This document shows, piece by piece, positions 25,639 through 34,056 of a stretch of 42,644 bases of DNA; positions within the stretch are counted from its first letter, which is position 1; the number at the start of each line of letters is the position of its first letter. Below the pieces are notes generated by a model. It ran no database searches. It was not told the DNA's origin and worked only from the letters and a program-made list of their open reading frames with translations. This DNA is from Acidobacteriota bacterium (lineage in GTDB: Bacteria > Acidobacteriota > Vicinamibacteria > Vicinamibacterales > UBA823). Both the position numbers and the translations under genes were made by a program. The stretch lies in the NCBI GenBank assembly GCA_002730525.1, contig PCAK01000018.1, positions 1 through 42,644 of the forward strand. The letters are read 5' to 3'.

Positions 25639-27000
25639 ATGCGAGCTTCGCAGTGGATCGGAATCGTGATGGTGGCCATGGTTGCGGGGTCGGCGGGTGT
25701 CGCCGCAGGACCGGAGCAACAGGAAGAGCGCCGGAGCGTCGATGGGCTCGTGTACGACCTGCAGCATCCCGAGGCGGATCGCCGGATTCGAGCGGCGCGA
25801 CTGCTCGGGCAGAACAAGGTGCATGCGGCCGTGCCGGCGCTCATGGACGCCGCGATCGATCGCGACGAGGACGTCCGGTTCGAGATCGCCAAGTCGTTGG
25901 TGCTCATTCACGACCGCCGCGCGCTCCCCACCTACGTGCTGCTGACGCGCGACGCCAACCCGGCCACGCAGGAGAAGGCGGTCGAGGGGATCATCAATAC
26001 CTACGTCGGTGACGAGTCGGGCTTCATCCAGGGGCTGGAGAACGTCGTCGATTTCGTCAATCCGTTCAGTGACGATTACAACCCGCTGATGGTGGAGCCG
26101 TTCGTCGAGGTTGACCCCGCGGCGGTCGACGCCGTGAGCGACCTCCTCTTGTCGGCCCGTGAAGAGTTGCGGCTGGACGCGGCGGTCGCGCTGGGGATCC
26201 TGCGTGCGCGGGCCGCGCTGCCCGCCATCCAGGATGCGCTCGATACCGAGCCCGCCACCAACGTCAAGGTCGAGCTGATCCGGACGATCTACAAGATTGG
26301 CGATCCGGCCGGCGGCCGGGCACTCGTGGCGCGCATCACCGACCCCGACAAGACCGTCCACGACGAGGCGATCTTCACGGCGGGCCGGCTGCGGGTCGGC
26401 GAGGCGGTGCCCGATCTGGTCCAGATGCTCGAGGCCGGCGTCGAAGAGCGCCGGACACTCTTCGGCTTCGTGCCGATCTCGGGTTCCGACGATCTGTCGC
26501 GACGCGTGCTCGAGGCGCTCGCGCATATCGGCGACGCACGCGCGGAGCAGGTGTTCCTGATGTCGCTCGACTCGCAGCGCGATTGGTCGCGTCAATTCGC
26601 AGCCGAGGGGCTGGGCCGGATCGGTGACACGGCGAACCTGCCCGAGATCGCCCGGCGCTACGCCGAGGAGGAGTCCGCGTCGGCACGACTCGCGCTGTCG
26701 TTCGCGCGATATCGGCTCGGCGAGGCCGAGTATCTGCGCGACCTGATCGACCAGATCGACGGCGATCAGGCGCACGCGTATCTGCTCGAGTTCGGACCGC
26801 AGGAGATACCGCACCTCTATCCGTACATCCGCACCGAGGGCAACGACGTCAAGATCCGCCTGCTCGACGTGGTCGGGCATCGCGGCGATCCGTCGTCGAT
26901 CGGGATCGCACAGGAGATGATTCAAGCTGGCGATCAGGATGTGCGGGAGGCGGCCAATCTGGCGGCGCTGCGCATCCGCGACCGGCATCCCGGGGCCTGA
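25639..27000 (+). CDS. Exported HEAT-repeat protein
   Basis: 453 aa with a signal peptide (residues 1-24, ending GVAAG). Most of the mature protein is a run of HEAT repeats about 30 residues long (RIRAARLLGQNKVHAAVPALMDAA, LRLDAAVALGILRARAALPAIQDAL, VHDEAIFTAGRLRVGEAVPDLVQML, WSRQFAAEGLGRIGDTANLPEIA, VKIRLLDVVGHRGDPSSIGIA). These form a curved protein-binding solenoid, probably in the periplasm; there is no enzymatic domain. GAGGGA and AAGGA lie just upstream of the ATG. A TATAGT at 25557-25562 could be the -10 box, but no well-spaced -35 is visible. The 3' end overlaps a short methyltransferase-like scrap. Confidence 0.85.
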   Translation: MRASQWIGIVMVAMVAGSAGVAAGPEQQEERRSVDGLVYDLQHPEADRRIRAARLLGQNKVHAAVPALMDAAIDRDEDVRFEIAKSLVLIHDRRALPTYVLLTRDANPATQEKAVEGIINTYVGDESGFIQGLENVVDFVNPFSDDYNPLMVEPFVEVDPAAVDAVSDLLLSAREELRLDAAVALGILRARAALPAIQDALDTEPATNVKVELIRTIYKIGDPAGGRALVARITDPDKTVHDEAIFTAGRLRVGEAVPDLVQMLEAGVEERRTLFGFVPISGSDDLSRRVLEALAHIGDARAEQVFLMSLDSQRDWSRQFAAEGLGRIGDTANLPEIARRYAEEESASARLALSFARYRLGEAEYLRDLIDQIDGDQAHAYLLEFGPQEIPHLYPYIRTEGNDVKIRLLDVVGHRGDPSSIGIAQEMIQAGDQDVREAANLAALRIRDRHPGA

Positions 27001-27083
27001 CGCCCGCGGCGATCGCGGCCAGCGTGTCGGCCACCGAGCGGGGTGTGCGGATCCTCTGCGACTACCTGACCACCGCCGGCCTA
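26994..27083 (+). pseudogene. Fragment of a methyltransferase dimerisation domain
   Basis: In the frame that crosses the HEAT stop codon, 30 codons read GLTPAAIAASVSATERGV followed by [12 protein letters not shown]. This is the winged-helix dimerisation segment found at the N-terminus of many SAM-dependent O-methyltransferases (compare the pattern AxxxxASERGxRxLxDxLxxxG). It has no start codon of its own, and no methyltransferase catalytic domain follows; msrA begins 4 nt later. I read it as the residue of a deleted gene. Chance similarity cannot be excluded at this length. Confidence 0.4.
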
Positions 27084-27087
27084 CCTG

Positions 27088-27756
27088 ATGCTGTCGTTCA
27101 AGAAGAAGACCGAGATGCCCGATGCGCGTGAGGCGCTGCCGGGCCGGGCCGCGCCGCTCGTGGTGCCCGAGACGCATTTCGTCAACGGTAACCGGCTCGT
27201 GCCCCCGTTCCCCGACGGGCTGCAGATGGCGATGTTCGGCCTGGGCTGTTTCTGGGGCGCAGAAAGAGCCTTCTGGCAGGTTCCCGGCGTCTACTCGACG
27301 ATGGTCGGCTACGCCGGTGGTTCAACCGAGAATGCGACCTATCGTGAGGTCTGCTCCGGACTGACCGGCCACAACGAGGTCGTCCGGGTCGTCTTCGACC
27401 CCGGCGCGGTGACGTACGAGCAGCTCATGCGGACGTTCTGGGAGTCGCACGACCCGACGCAGGGGATGCGGCAGGGCGGTGACGTCGGCACGCAGTATCG
27501 GTCGGGTCTCTACGTCTACGCTGCGGAGCAGCGACGCCTGGCCGAGACGACGCGCGACGCGTACCGCCAGGCGCTGGCCCAGGCCGGACATGGTACGCCG
27601 ATCACGACCGAGATCGTCGATGCGTCGGACTTCTTCTACGCCGAGGAGTATCACCAGCAGTATCTCGCGAAGAATCCGGGCGGATACTGCGGCCACGGTG
27701 GCACCGGCGTGGCGTGTCCGACGGCCCTGGGAAATGAGGGTGGCGCGGGCCTTTAG
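27088..27756 (+). CDS. msrA: Peptide-methionine (S)-S-oxide reductase
   Basis: 222 aa. It reduces methionine-S-sulfoxide in proteins. The catalytic cysteine is C54 in [58 protein letters not shown] and [20 protein letters not shown] are canonical, and the distal cysteines in GGYCG and VACP are candidates for resolving. The start [19 protein letters not shown] parallels the N-terminus of E. coli MsrA (about 212 aa), which supports ATG 27088 although no ribosome-binding site is visible. No export signal, so cytoplasmic. The stop codon lies in the loop of a hairpin (27744-27763). Confidence 0.95.
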   Translation: MLSFKKKTEMPDAREALPGRAAPLVVPETHFVNGNRLVPPFPDGLQMAMFGLGCFWGAERAFWQVPGVYSTMVGYAGGSTENATYREVCSGLTGHNEVVRVVFDPGAVTYEQLMRTFWESHDPTQGMRQGGDVGTQYRSGLYVYAAEQRRLAETTRDAYRQALAQAGHGTPITTEIVDASDFFYAEEYHQQYLAKNPGGYCGHGGTGVACPTALGNEGGAGL

Positions 27757-27787
27757 GCCCGCGAGAGGGCGATCCGCAGGATCGCCC
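27744..27787. repeat. Two adjacent perfect GC-rich hairpins at the end of msrA
   Basis: Hairpin 1: CGCGGGCC (27744-27751), loop TTTA, GGCCCGCG (27756-27763); the msrA stop TAG (27754-27756) spans its loop. Hairpin 2: GGGCGATCC (27767-27775), loop GCA, GGATCGCCC (27779-27787). Neither has a T-run. They lie between convergent genes and may stabilise mRNA ends, help Rho-type termination, or belong to a REP-like repeat family. Confidence 0.55.
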
Positions 27788-27837
27788 TGAGCCCATGTCC
27801 CCGCCTCCTCCGTTCTGGACCGTCGTCGGGCGCGGCC

Positions 27838-28713
27838 CTACTCCCCGATGTCCACTTCGACCTCGACCAGGAAGCGGCGGAAGTTGGAGTAGGTCGCCTC
27901 GCAGTTGACTTCGATGCTGCGGCGCGCGAGCTGTCCGGTGGTGATCGGCTTCAGGCGCACGCGATAGCGCTCCGACATTGTGGCCGGCACGAGCATCTCG
28001 AGCGTGGCGTCAGCGCGGTAGGTGACGCGCATCTCGATCTCGAGCTGCACCGTTTCATCTTCCGCCCGAAAATCAGTTTCGAGCACCCGTCCCGTCGACG
28101 GTTCGACCCAGATCGTGCCGTGGCCGAATAGGTCCTGCCTGCTGCTGCCGGTGATCAGCGACGGCGACGCCGTCTCCTCGAACTCGATCTCCCAGGTCTC
28201 GATCCCTTCGATGCGCCGGTCGCCGTCCTTGCGGAACGTGAACCGCGGCTGATCCGCTGTGGAGAGGATCTGGAGCGCCATCGTCGGCACGTTGGCGTTG
28301 CGCGTGATGGCGCCGATGTTGAAGCGCGCGCTCTCGACGACGAGCCGGCGCCTGAGCGACGGTGTGATCCGCGGTGTTTCGAGGAAGAGGTCTTCGAGGC
28401 GCTGCAAACGGTCCTCGACCGGTGTGCCGTCGACCTCGATGACGTCGCGGAAGGCCAACCAGGGCTCATCCAGACCGGGGGTGCTCAGGACGAGCAGGTC
28501 CGACACCATCCGGCGCGTCCGCCGGCCGTCGGCCACCTGGAGATAGTCTTCCTCGGCGATGACGCTGCCCAGTTCGGTCTGGTAGCGTTCGACGTAGGCC
28601 GCCGCGCGTTCGAGCACGGTCTCGAGTGTCGGTTCCTGGGCGGTGCCGGCCGCCGGCGGGCCGGCGACGGTGGCGGCTGCGACGATCAGCGGAAGCAGTC
28701 GGGCGGTGCGCAT
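27838..28713 (-). CDS. Exported protein of unknown function
   Basis: 291 aa from ATG 28713. The open frame continues upstream to 28863, but that part lies across tRNA-Pro, and ATG 28713 begins a signal peptide (MRTARLLPLIVAAATVAG..., ending GTAQ). The mature protein starts with a helix (LETVLERAAAYVERYQTELGSVIAEEDYLQ) and continues as a beta-rich domain with IWVEPSTGRVLETDFRAEDETVQLEIEMRVTY and SNFRRFLVEVEVDIGE at the end. I know this general pattern from acidobacterial genomes, but there is no assigned function. A periplasmic or outer-membrane-associated role is inferred from the signal and beta content only. Confidence 0.78.
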   Translation of the reverse strand: MRTARLLPLIVAAATVAGPPAAGTAQEPTLETVLERAAAYVERYQTELGSVIAEEDYLQVADGRRTRRMVSDLLVLSTPGLDEPWLAFRDVIEVDGTPVEDRLQRLEDLFLETPRITPSLRRRLVVESARFNIGAITRNANVPTMALQILSTADQPRFTFRKDGDRRIEGIETWEIEFEETASPSLITGSSRQDLFGHGTIWVEPSTGRVLETDFRAEDETVQLEIEMRVTYRADATLEMLVPATMSERYRVRLKPITTGQLARRSIEVNCEATYSNFRRFLVEVEVDIGE

Positions 28714-28752
28714 CGTGAGGGTCCCTGACGGTCCGGGGCCGAACGACGAAAC

Positions 28753-28829
28753 TGGTCGGGGCGCCCGGATTCGAACCGGGGACCTCCTGCTCCCAAAGCA
28801 GGCGCGATACCAGGCTACGCCACGCCCCG
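28753..28829 (-). tRNA. tRNA-Pro (anticodon TGG)
   Basis: Complete on the minus strand: acceptor CGGGGCG (28829-28823) / CGCCCCG (28763-28757), discriminator A at 28756, encoded CCA at 28755-28753. The anticodon stem CCTGC/GCAGG encloses TTTGGGA, giving anticodon TGG (reads CCA and wobble codons). The T-arm is CCCGG-TTCGAAT-CCGGG. Confidence 0.97.
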
Positions 28830-28894
28830 ACGACGGCACCGGCAACCTGTGTGACGTCAACAACGTACCATAGATGTCGGGTCGCCTGGCGTGC

Positions 28895-29494
28895 TCAGGG
28901 ATCGCGCGGTGCGGCGTCTGAGCTCAGCCAGGCGCGGAGCGCGCGTACGGCCCGGCCGCGGTGGCTGACCACGGCCTTCTGCTCACGCGAGACATCGGCG
29001 AGCGTCTTGCCGTACGGCGGATAGAAGAAGATCGGGTCGTAGCCGAAGCCCGCCTCGCCCGCCGGCGCTTCGGCGATCCGCCCCTCGACCGTGCCCTGAG
29101 TTTCGAACAGTACGTCGGTGCCGCGCGCCACCGCGAGGGCGCAGACGAATCGGGCCCGGCAGCCGAGTTGCCCCGCCTTGGCGAGCCGCGCGTAGATCAC
29201 TCGAAACTTCTCGGGGTAGCTCGCACCGTTGAATCGGGCCGAGTGGATGCCCGGCTCACCCTGCAGGCCGTCGATCTCTAGCCCCGAATCGTCGGCTACC
29301 GTCATGCGGCCGGTCGTGCGGGCGTAGTACAGCGCCTTCTGGCGCGCGTTGTCGCCGAATGTCGCGCCGGTCTCCTCGGGCGCGGGCACGCCGGGCCACT
29401 CGTCGAGCGCGTGAAGCTCGATCTCGAGGCCAGTCAGGAACGCGCGGATTTCCGAGAGCTTGTGAAGGTTCGTCGTGGCGACGAGCAGTTGCAA
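28895..29494 (-). CDS. rdgB: XTP/dITP diphosphatase (HAM1 family)
   Basis: 199 aa, full length. It hydrolyses non-canonical purine triphosphates (XTP, dITP) to monophosphates and so keeps hypoxanthine and xanthine out of DNA and RNA. N-terminal LLVATTNLHKLSEIRAFL carries the T/SxNxxK substrate loop. VADDSGLEIDGLQGEPGIHSARF holds the metal-binding acidic residues. GFGYDPIFFYP and VSHRGRAVRAL complete the active site. It starts 3 nt after the rph stop, the familiar rph-rdgB pairing, and is the last gene of this operon. Confidence 0.96.
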   Translation of the reverse strand: MQLLVATTNLHKLSEIRAFLTGLEIELHALDEWPGVPAPEETGATFGDNARQKALYYARTTGRMTVADDSGLEIDGLQGEPGIHSARFNGASYPEKFRVIYARLAKAGQLGCRARFVCALAVARGTDVLFETQGTVEGRIAEAPAGEAGFGYDPIFFYPPYGKTLADVSREQKAVVSHRGRAVRALRAWLSSDAAPRDP

Positions 29495-29497
29495 AGG

Positions 29498-30241
<744 letters not shown>

Positions 30242-30266
30242 AAGCGTGTCGATCCTGAGTGGGTGG

Positions 30267-30875
30267 TCACGGCGCCGTCGGAGCGCCGAAGTCGGCCGGA
30301 GCCGGGTCGGTCCATTCCGGCCGCAGCGTGAGCGGCCGGCGGAGGTCGACATGGCCGGCGAGCGTGTCGGCTTCGCGGCCTTCGATGAGAATCTGCACCG
30401 CCCGCACAGTGGGGATGTTGACCGTCACGGCATTGACGATCGTGTAGACCGTTAGCAGTTCGTCCAGCGAGCCGCCGGCATGGCCCGAGGCGATTTCGCG
30501 ACTGACGTCGACGAATGCGTCGCCCTGGTCGGTGACGTAAAGCGCTCTGAGCAGCGTACCCTCGGGCATCGCCGAGAGGAGCGGAGGTTCGACCGACAGG
30601 AACTGGGCCTCGAGCACGTGGCGGGCCTGCGCGATGGGCGCGTCACCGGCGACGACCTCGCGCTCGACCCCGATCAGCCGTTCGCCATCCTCGGCGACGT
30701 AGAACAACGTCGCCGAGGTGAGCCGGGGCGGTTCAGCCGGCGCGTCGCGCGGCACCGTCACTGTCGCGTCGTCGACCTCGTCGTACACTTCGGGCAAGGT
30801 GACGAAGAGGAGCCACGCGCCGATCGTCCCGGCCACCGCGACGCCGCCGATGGCGAGCCAAACGCGGCCCGTCAT
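30267..30875 (-). CDS. Membrane-anchored GerMN-domain protein
   Basis: 202 aa from ATG 30875, which overlaps the amidase stop as ATGA. Residues about 5-27 form one membrane helix ([20 protein letters not shown]). The extracytoplasmic part contains a GerMN domain (about 55-175): [61 protein letters not shown]. GerMN domains occur in the spore protein GerM but also widely in non-sporulating bacteria beside muramoyl amidases, where a peptidoglycan-related role is suspected. The overlap with the amidase gene suggests translational coupling and a shared task in cell-wall turnover. There is no evidence of sporulation here. Confidence 0.88.
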   Translation of the reverse strand: MTGRVWLAIGGVAVAGTIGAWLLFVTLPEVYDEVDDATVTVPRDAPAEPPRLTSATLFYVAEDGERLIGVEREVVAGDAPIAQARHVLEAQFLSVEPPLLSAMPEGTLLRALYVTDQGDAFVDVSREIASGHAGGSLDELLTVYTIVNAVTVNIPTVRAVQILIEGREADTLAGHVDLRRPLTLRPEWTDPAPADFGAPTAP

Positions 30876-32479
30876 GGCCGCCTCCGCGGCATCTCCTCGG
30901 CTTCGGGCGCGCTGCTGGGCCGTTGTTCGACCAGCGTTCGATAGCGCGCGATGCTTTGGAACAGCGCCTGGCTCAAGGCCTCCTGATACGATGGCGCGCC
31001 CAGCCGTCGCTCCTCCGCCGGGTTCGACAGGAATCCCAGTTCCACCAGAACGGCCGGCATGTTGGCGCCGACCAGCACACGGAACGGCGCGCGCTGGGCC
31101 TCGCCCGGCCTGACGTCCACGTGGCGGCGCAACTCGGCGTCGACGATCGCCGCCAGTGCGCCCGAGCGATCGACGTGGCTGACTTGGGCCATCTCCCACG
31201 ACACGACGTCGATGCTCCGCACCCCGCCGCCCAGCACCGGCACGGTCTGCGGGTTCGTCCCAGACAGCCTGGCCCCGCTGCGCTCGATGTCGCCCTCGTC
31301 CAGGCTGAGATAGGACACCTCTGCGCCCGACGGCACGGGGCTGAGTGACGCGTTGGCGTGCAGGCTGATGAACAGGTCGGCCTTGTTGTTGTTGGCGATG
31401 GCGGCCCGTTCGTCGAGTCGGATCGTGCGATCCTCGCCGCGCGTCATGACGACCCGCAAGCCGAGGCGGGTTTCGATGGCGCGCTGCAGCCGTTGTGCTA
31501 CCTGCAGCGTGATGTCTTTCTCGAGGACGCCGGTTGCCCCGGCGGCGCCGGTGTCGTCGCCGCCGTGGCCGGCGTCGATGACCACCGTACGCACCGTGAT
31601 CGGCACGGTCAACTCGGGAAGCGGCGGCGCGATCTCGGCGGCCGGAGTCGCGTCGTCTCCTGAAATGGGCGGTGGCGGGCGCTCCGCGGTGTTGGCCCGC
31701 TCGTTCACACGGGCGACGGCCGCTGGCGCCGCGTCCGAAAAGAGATCGACCAGCAGTCGCGCGGTGCCGCCGACACCGGCCAGTAGCGTCGACTGGTGGC
31801 TCACGTACTGCGAACCGAGGTCGATCGCCAGCCAGGCCGGCTCGTCACCCTGGCGGATGCCGGCGACCAGCGAATCGGGCCCGCTGTCGGGCAACACCAC
31901 GTCGAGCGCGTCCGCGTCGAACTTCACCAGCAGTCGCTGCGGCCCTTCCTCGATCGTGTAGGGCGCCTGAGGGGTCATTGCGAGGACGACCTGGGCCTGC
32001 CCGCGCCCGACGGTGTATTGCACGTCGATCTCGGGCACGCGAAGGTCACCGACGATGACCAGGCCCGAGCGTTGCCGCAGTTCGATCGGCGTGTCGATCA
32101 CGAGCCCGAGCGCGCGGCTGATGAACTCGACGGGCACATGCCAGCCTCGCGAGGTGCGAACCGGCGGCGATGGCAGGCTCACGACCCGGCCGCCGACCGA
32201 CGCGAGGCCCTGAGTCGCGGTGAGGACCACGACCCGGTCGCGGTGTGTGACGGTCAGGCCATCCGCCAGCGTATCCTCGCGCACGCTCAGGTCGAATGCG
32301 GCGGCGAGGTCGCTCAGCGCGACCATCGGGCGGTCGTTGACGCGCGCGACGGCCAGGGACTGGCGTCCGGTGTCGGACAGGATCGTCAGGGATCGCTGAG
32401 CGGAGAGCGAGCGGCCGGTGCCGACCAGCACGACCAGCGTGCACAGGACCAGCGACAGTGGAGATCGGGCGCGACGCAT
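30872..32479 (-). CDS. N-acetylmuramoyl-L-alanine amidase with AMIN domain
   Basis: 535 aa with a signal peptide (residues 1-28, ending LSAQ). Domains: an N-terminal copper-amine-oxidase-N-like stalk domain (about 35-135; RPMVALSDLAAAFDLSV), an AMIN domain (about 145-250) that targets the enzyme to septal or envelope sites, a Pro-rich linker (about 265-295), then Amidase_3 (about 298-520). The catalytic zinc site is visible: VVIDAGHGGDDTGA (His), GVLEKDITLQVAQ (Glu), LFISLHANAS (His) and VLVELGFLSNPAEE (Glu). It cleaves the bond between MurNAc and the stem peptide during cell separation, as AmiA/B/C do. It is coupled to GerMN by a 4-nt overlap and heads the operon amidase-GerMN-rph-rdgB. Confidence 0.94.
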   Translation of the reverse strand: MRRARSPLSLVLCTLVVLVGTGRSLSAQRSLTILSDTGRQSLAVARVNDRPMVALSDLAAAFDLSVREDTLADGLTVTHRDRVVVLTATQGLASVGGRVVSLPSPPVRTSRGWHVPVEFISRALGLVIDTPIELRQRSGLVIVGDLRVPEIDVQYTVGRGQAQVVLAMTPQAPYTIEEGPQRLLVKFDADALDVVLPDSGPDSLVAGIRQGDEPAWLAIDLGSQYVSHQSTLLAGVGGTARLLVDLFSDAAPAAVARVNERANTAERPPPPISGDDATPAAEIAPPLPELTVPITVRTVVIDAGHGGDDTGAAGATGVLEKDITLQVAQRLQRAIETRLGLRVVMTRGEDRTIRLDERAAIANNNKADLFISLHANASLSPVPSGAEVSYLSLDEGDIERSGARLSGTNPQTVPVLGGGVRSIDVVSWEMAQVSHVDRSGALAAIVDAELRRHVDVRPGEAQRAPFRVLVGANMPAVLVELGFLSNPAEERRLGAPSYQEALSQALFQSIARYRTLVEQRPSSAPEAEEMPRRRP

Positions 32480-32610
32480 GGGACGCCGTTCGGTGGATCT
32501 GGTGTCAGTGTCGAACCAACGTGTTCGAGACCTCCATGATACCGTACGCGCGCGCTGCGGTTGGAAGGCGAGGACTGGCCGCGGCGCGGCGGATCAGGTT
32601 CGGCGCGACC

Positions 32611-32838
32611 TCAGCGGACATCGTGCCAGTGGCCGTGCTCGGGTGACCAGACGCGATTCGTTGGCTGACCGGTGTCGCCGGTCACCGCCATGACGATGCC
32701 GATGGCGCCGCCGATCATCAGCAGCGCGAATAGCACCATGGCCGTCCGGGAACTCATCCCGCTGTCCTTGCTCAGACAGCACTTCTTGTATTTCTTGCCG
32801 CTGCGGCAGGGGCAGGGCGCGTTGCGCTCGACGCTCAT
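32611..32838 (-). CDS. Membrane-anchored SEC-C mini-protein
   Basis: 75 aa from ATG 32838. The N-terminus RNAPCPCRSGKKYKKCC is a SEC-C zinc motif with C9, C11, C20 and C21. One membrane helix follows (about 31-52, TAMVLFALLMIGGAIGIVMAV), then a short tail ending EHGHWHDVR with three histidines. By the positive-inside rule the basic zinc motif should face the cytoplasm and the His-rich tail the periplasm. A role at ribosomes or the secretion machinery is inferred from the motif only. It starts 26 nt after the porin stop on the same strand; the amidase gene lies 131 nt further downstream. Much longer open frames cover this stretch, but their other parts are shadows of the porin. Confidence 0.82.
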   Translation of the reverse strand: MSVERNAPCPCRSGKKYKKCCLSKDSGMSSRTAMVLFALLMIGGAIGIVMAVTGDTGQPTNRVWSPEHGHWHDVR

Positions 32839-32864
32839 CTGCTCCGATTCTATACCCGTCCGGC

Positions 32865-34016
32865 CTAGAACGAGATCCGGGCGTCGAGCTGGGTCCGCTT
32901 GAGGAGGTTGTTTGGGTCGTTCGGGCCGACGTTGAGCTTCTTCGTGAAGATTCCGGTGAAGTCGAGGTGCACCCGCCGCGCGATCATGTAGGAGACCGTC
33001 GTCCGGTGCATCCACATGTTGGTGCCGGGGTTGTCGGAGAAGGTGAATGCTGAGAGGACCGCATCTTCTTCGATTCGCGCGTAGGTGTAAACGAGCTGGT
33101 AGCTCTTCGGCTGCGAGGCCTGGCCGTAGGAGGCCATGAGCCAGAGGCCAGAATCGTCGTCGTGCGCCGCCTCCGTGTTCTTCACGAAGTTGGCCGTGAG
33201 CTGTACGGGGTAGTTCTCGCGGCCGGTCTCGAGTGTCGCGCGCGCGATGACATCCACGAGATTGAAGCCCGACACGAAGCCGATCACCTTGCCGTCCTCG
33301 TCGAACTCGTAGCGGTTCGAGTTCCGTCCGATGCCGGCGTTGCCCAGGACGACGGCTACCCGGTCGACATTCTGGAACCCATAGTCGGCAACCGAGAAAT
33401 GCAGGCCGTGGCCTCCGAACGCGAAGCCGACCTCGCCGAATCCGGCATAGAGGATGGCGTCGTCTGCCGAGCGCGACTCGGCGAGTGGCACCTGGGCCCC
33501 GACAAACCGGTACGACACCGGCCCGTTCACCCCCCGGACACGCTGCCAGAGCCCCTCCCAGTTCAGGTCGTTGTCGAACGTCATCTCGGTCCGCGCGACC
33601 GGAATCCCGAACTTGCCGCCTCCGATGGTCAATGCTCGCGCGCCCGACGGCGTATAGGTGATGAACACCCGGTCGAGGCCAACCGGCTTGCGTGTCAGGA
33701 GGTTCGTGAAGCTCTGGTTCGTCGAGATCGGGTCGCCCAGATCGCCGGATCCGAGCCGGAGCCCGAACGCAACATCGTCGTTGACCTCGGCGTCCACCGT
33801 CAGGCGCAGTCGGAAACGAAGCCGCTGCCGGGTCTCCTCGCCGTCTTGAAAGAAGCCCTCGAACCGTTGACGAAAGTCGCCGCCGAAGTCGATCCGTTCC
33901 CACCAGGGGGCGGTGGATTGGGCAGAGACGGGCGCAGCCGTCATGACGATCAGGATCAACGAGACTAGAGATAGCAGCAGGTGGACGAAAGGATTCGAGT
34001 TGCTCTGGTCGGTCAT
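32865..34016 (-). CDS. Putative outer-membrane porin
   Basis: 383 aa. The signal peptide covers residues 1-33 (LLLSLVSLILIVMTAAPVSAQ). The mature protein alternates polar and hydrophobic residues as transmembrane beta strands do, begins IDFGGDFRQRFEGFFQDGEETRQRLRFRLRL and ends with a strand closing on phenylalanine (QLDARISF), the usual signal for BAM insertion. The pattern resembles the Porin_5 or alginate-export-like barrels of Bacteroidetes, Acidobacteria and Proteobacteria. A 14-18-strand barrel is plausible; the transported solute is unknown. The upstream neighbour is the dicarboxylate symporter (40 nt away), which would suit a shared uptake route, but this is only positional. Confidence 0.82.
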   Translation of the reverse strand: MTDQSNSNPFVHLLLSLVSLILIVMTAAPVSAQSTAPWWERIDFGGDFRQRFEGFFQDGEETRQRLRFRLRLTVDAEVNDDVAFGLRLGSGDLGDPISTNQSFTNLLTRKPVGLDRVFITYTPSGARALTIGGGKFGIPVARTEMTFDNDLNWEGLWQRVRGVNGPVSYRFVGAQVPLAESRSADDAILYAGFGEVGFAFGGHGLHFSVADYGFQNVDRVAVVLGNAGIGRNSNRYEFDEDGKVIGFVSGFNLVDVIARATLETGRENYPVQLTANFVKNTEAAHDDDSGLWLMASYGQASQPKSYQLVYTYARIEEDAVLSAFTFSDNPGTNMWMHRTTVSYMIARRVHLDFTGIFTKKLNVGPNDPNNLLKRTQLDARISF

Positions 34017-34056
34017 CGCTCAAGTGATGCGGAGTGTCGGCGAGGCGGACGAGCGG

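Noticed and set aside
24820-27177. 785-codon open frame on the minus strand opposite the HEAT gene
   Set aside because: It is the antisense shadow of the HEAT gene and DinB region in GC-rich DNA; its residues are Arg/His/Asp-rich and low-complexity with no domain.
27838-28863. Longer start for the exported protein that spans tRNA-Pro
   Set aside because: The extension translates the tRNA gene; the signal peptide begins at ATG 28713.
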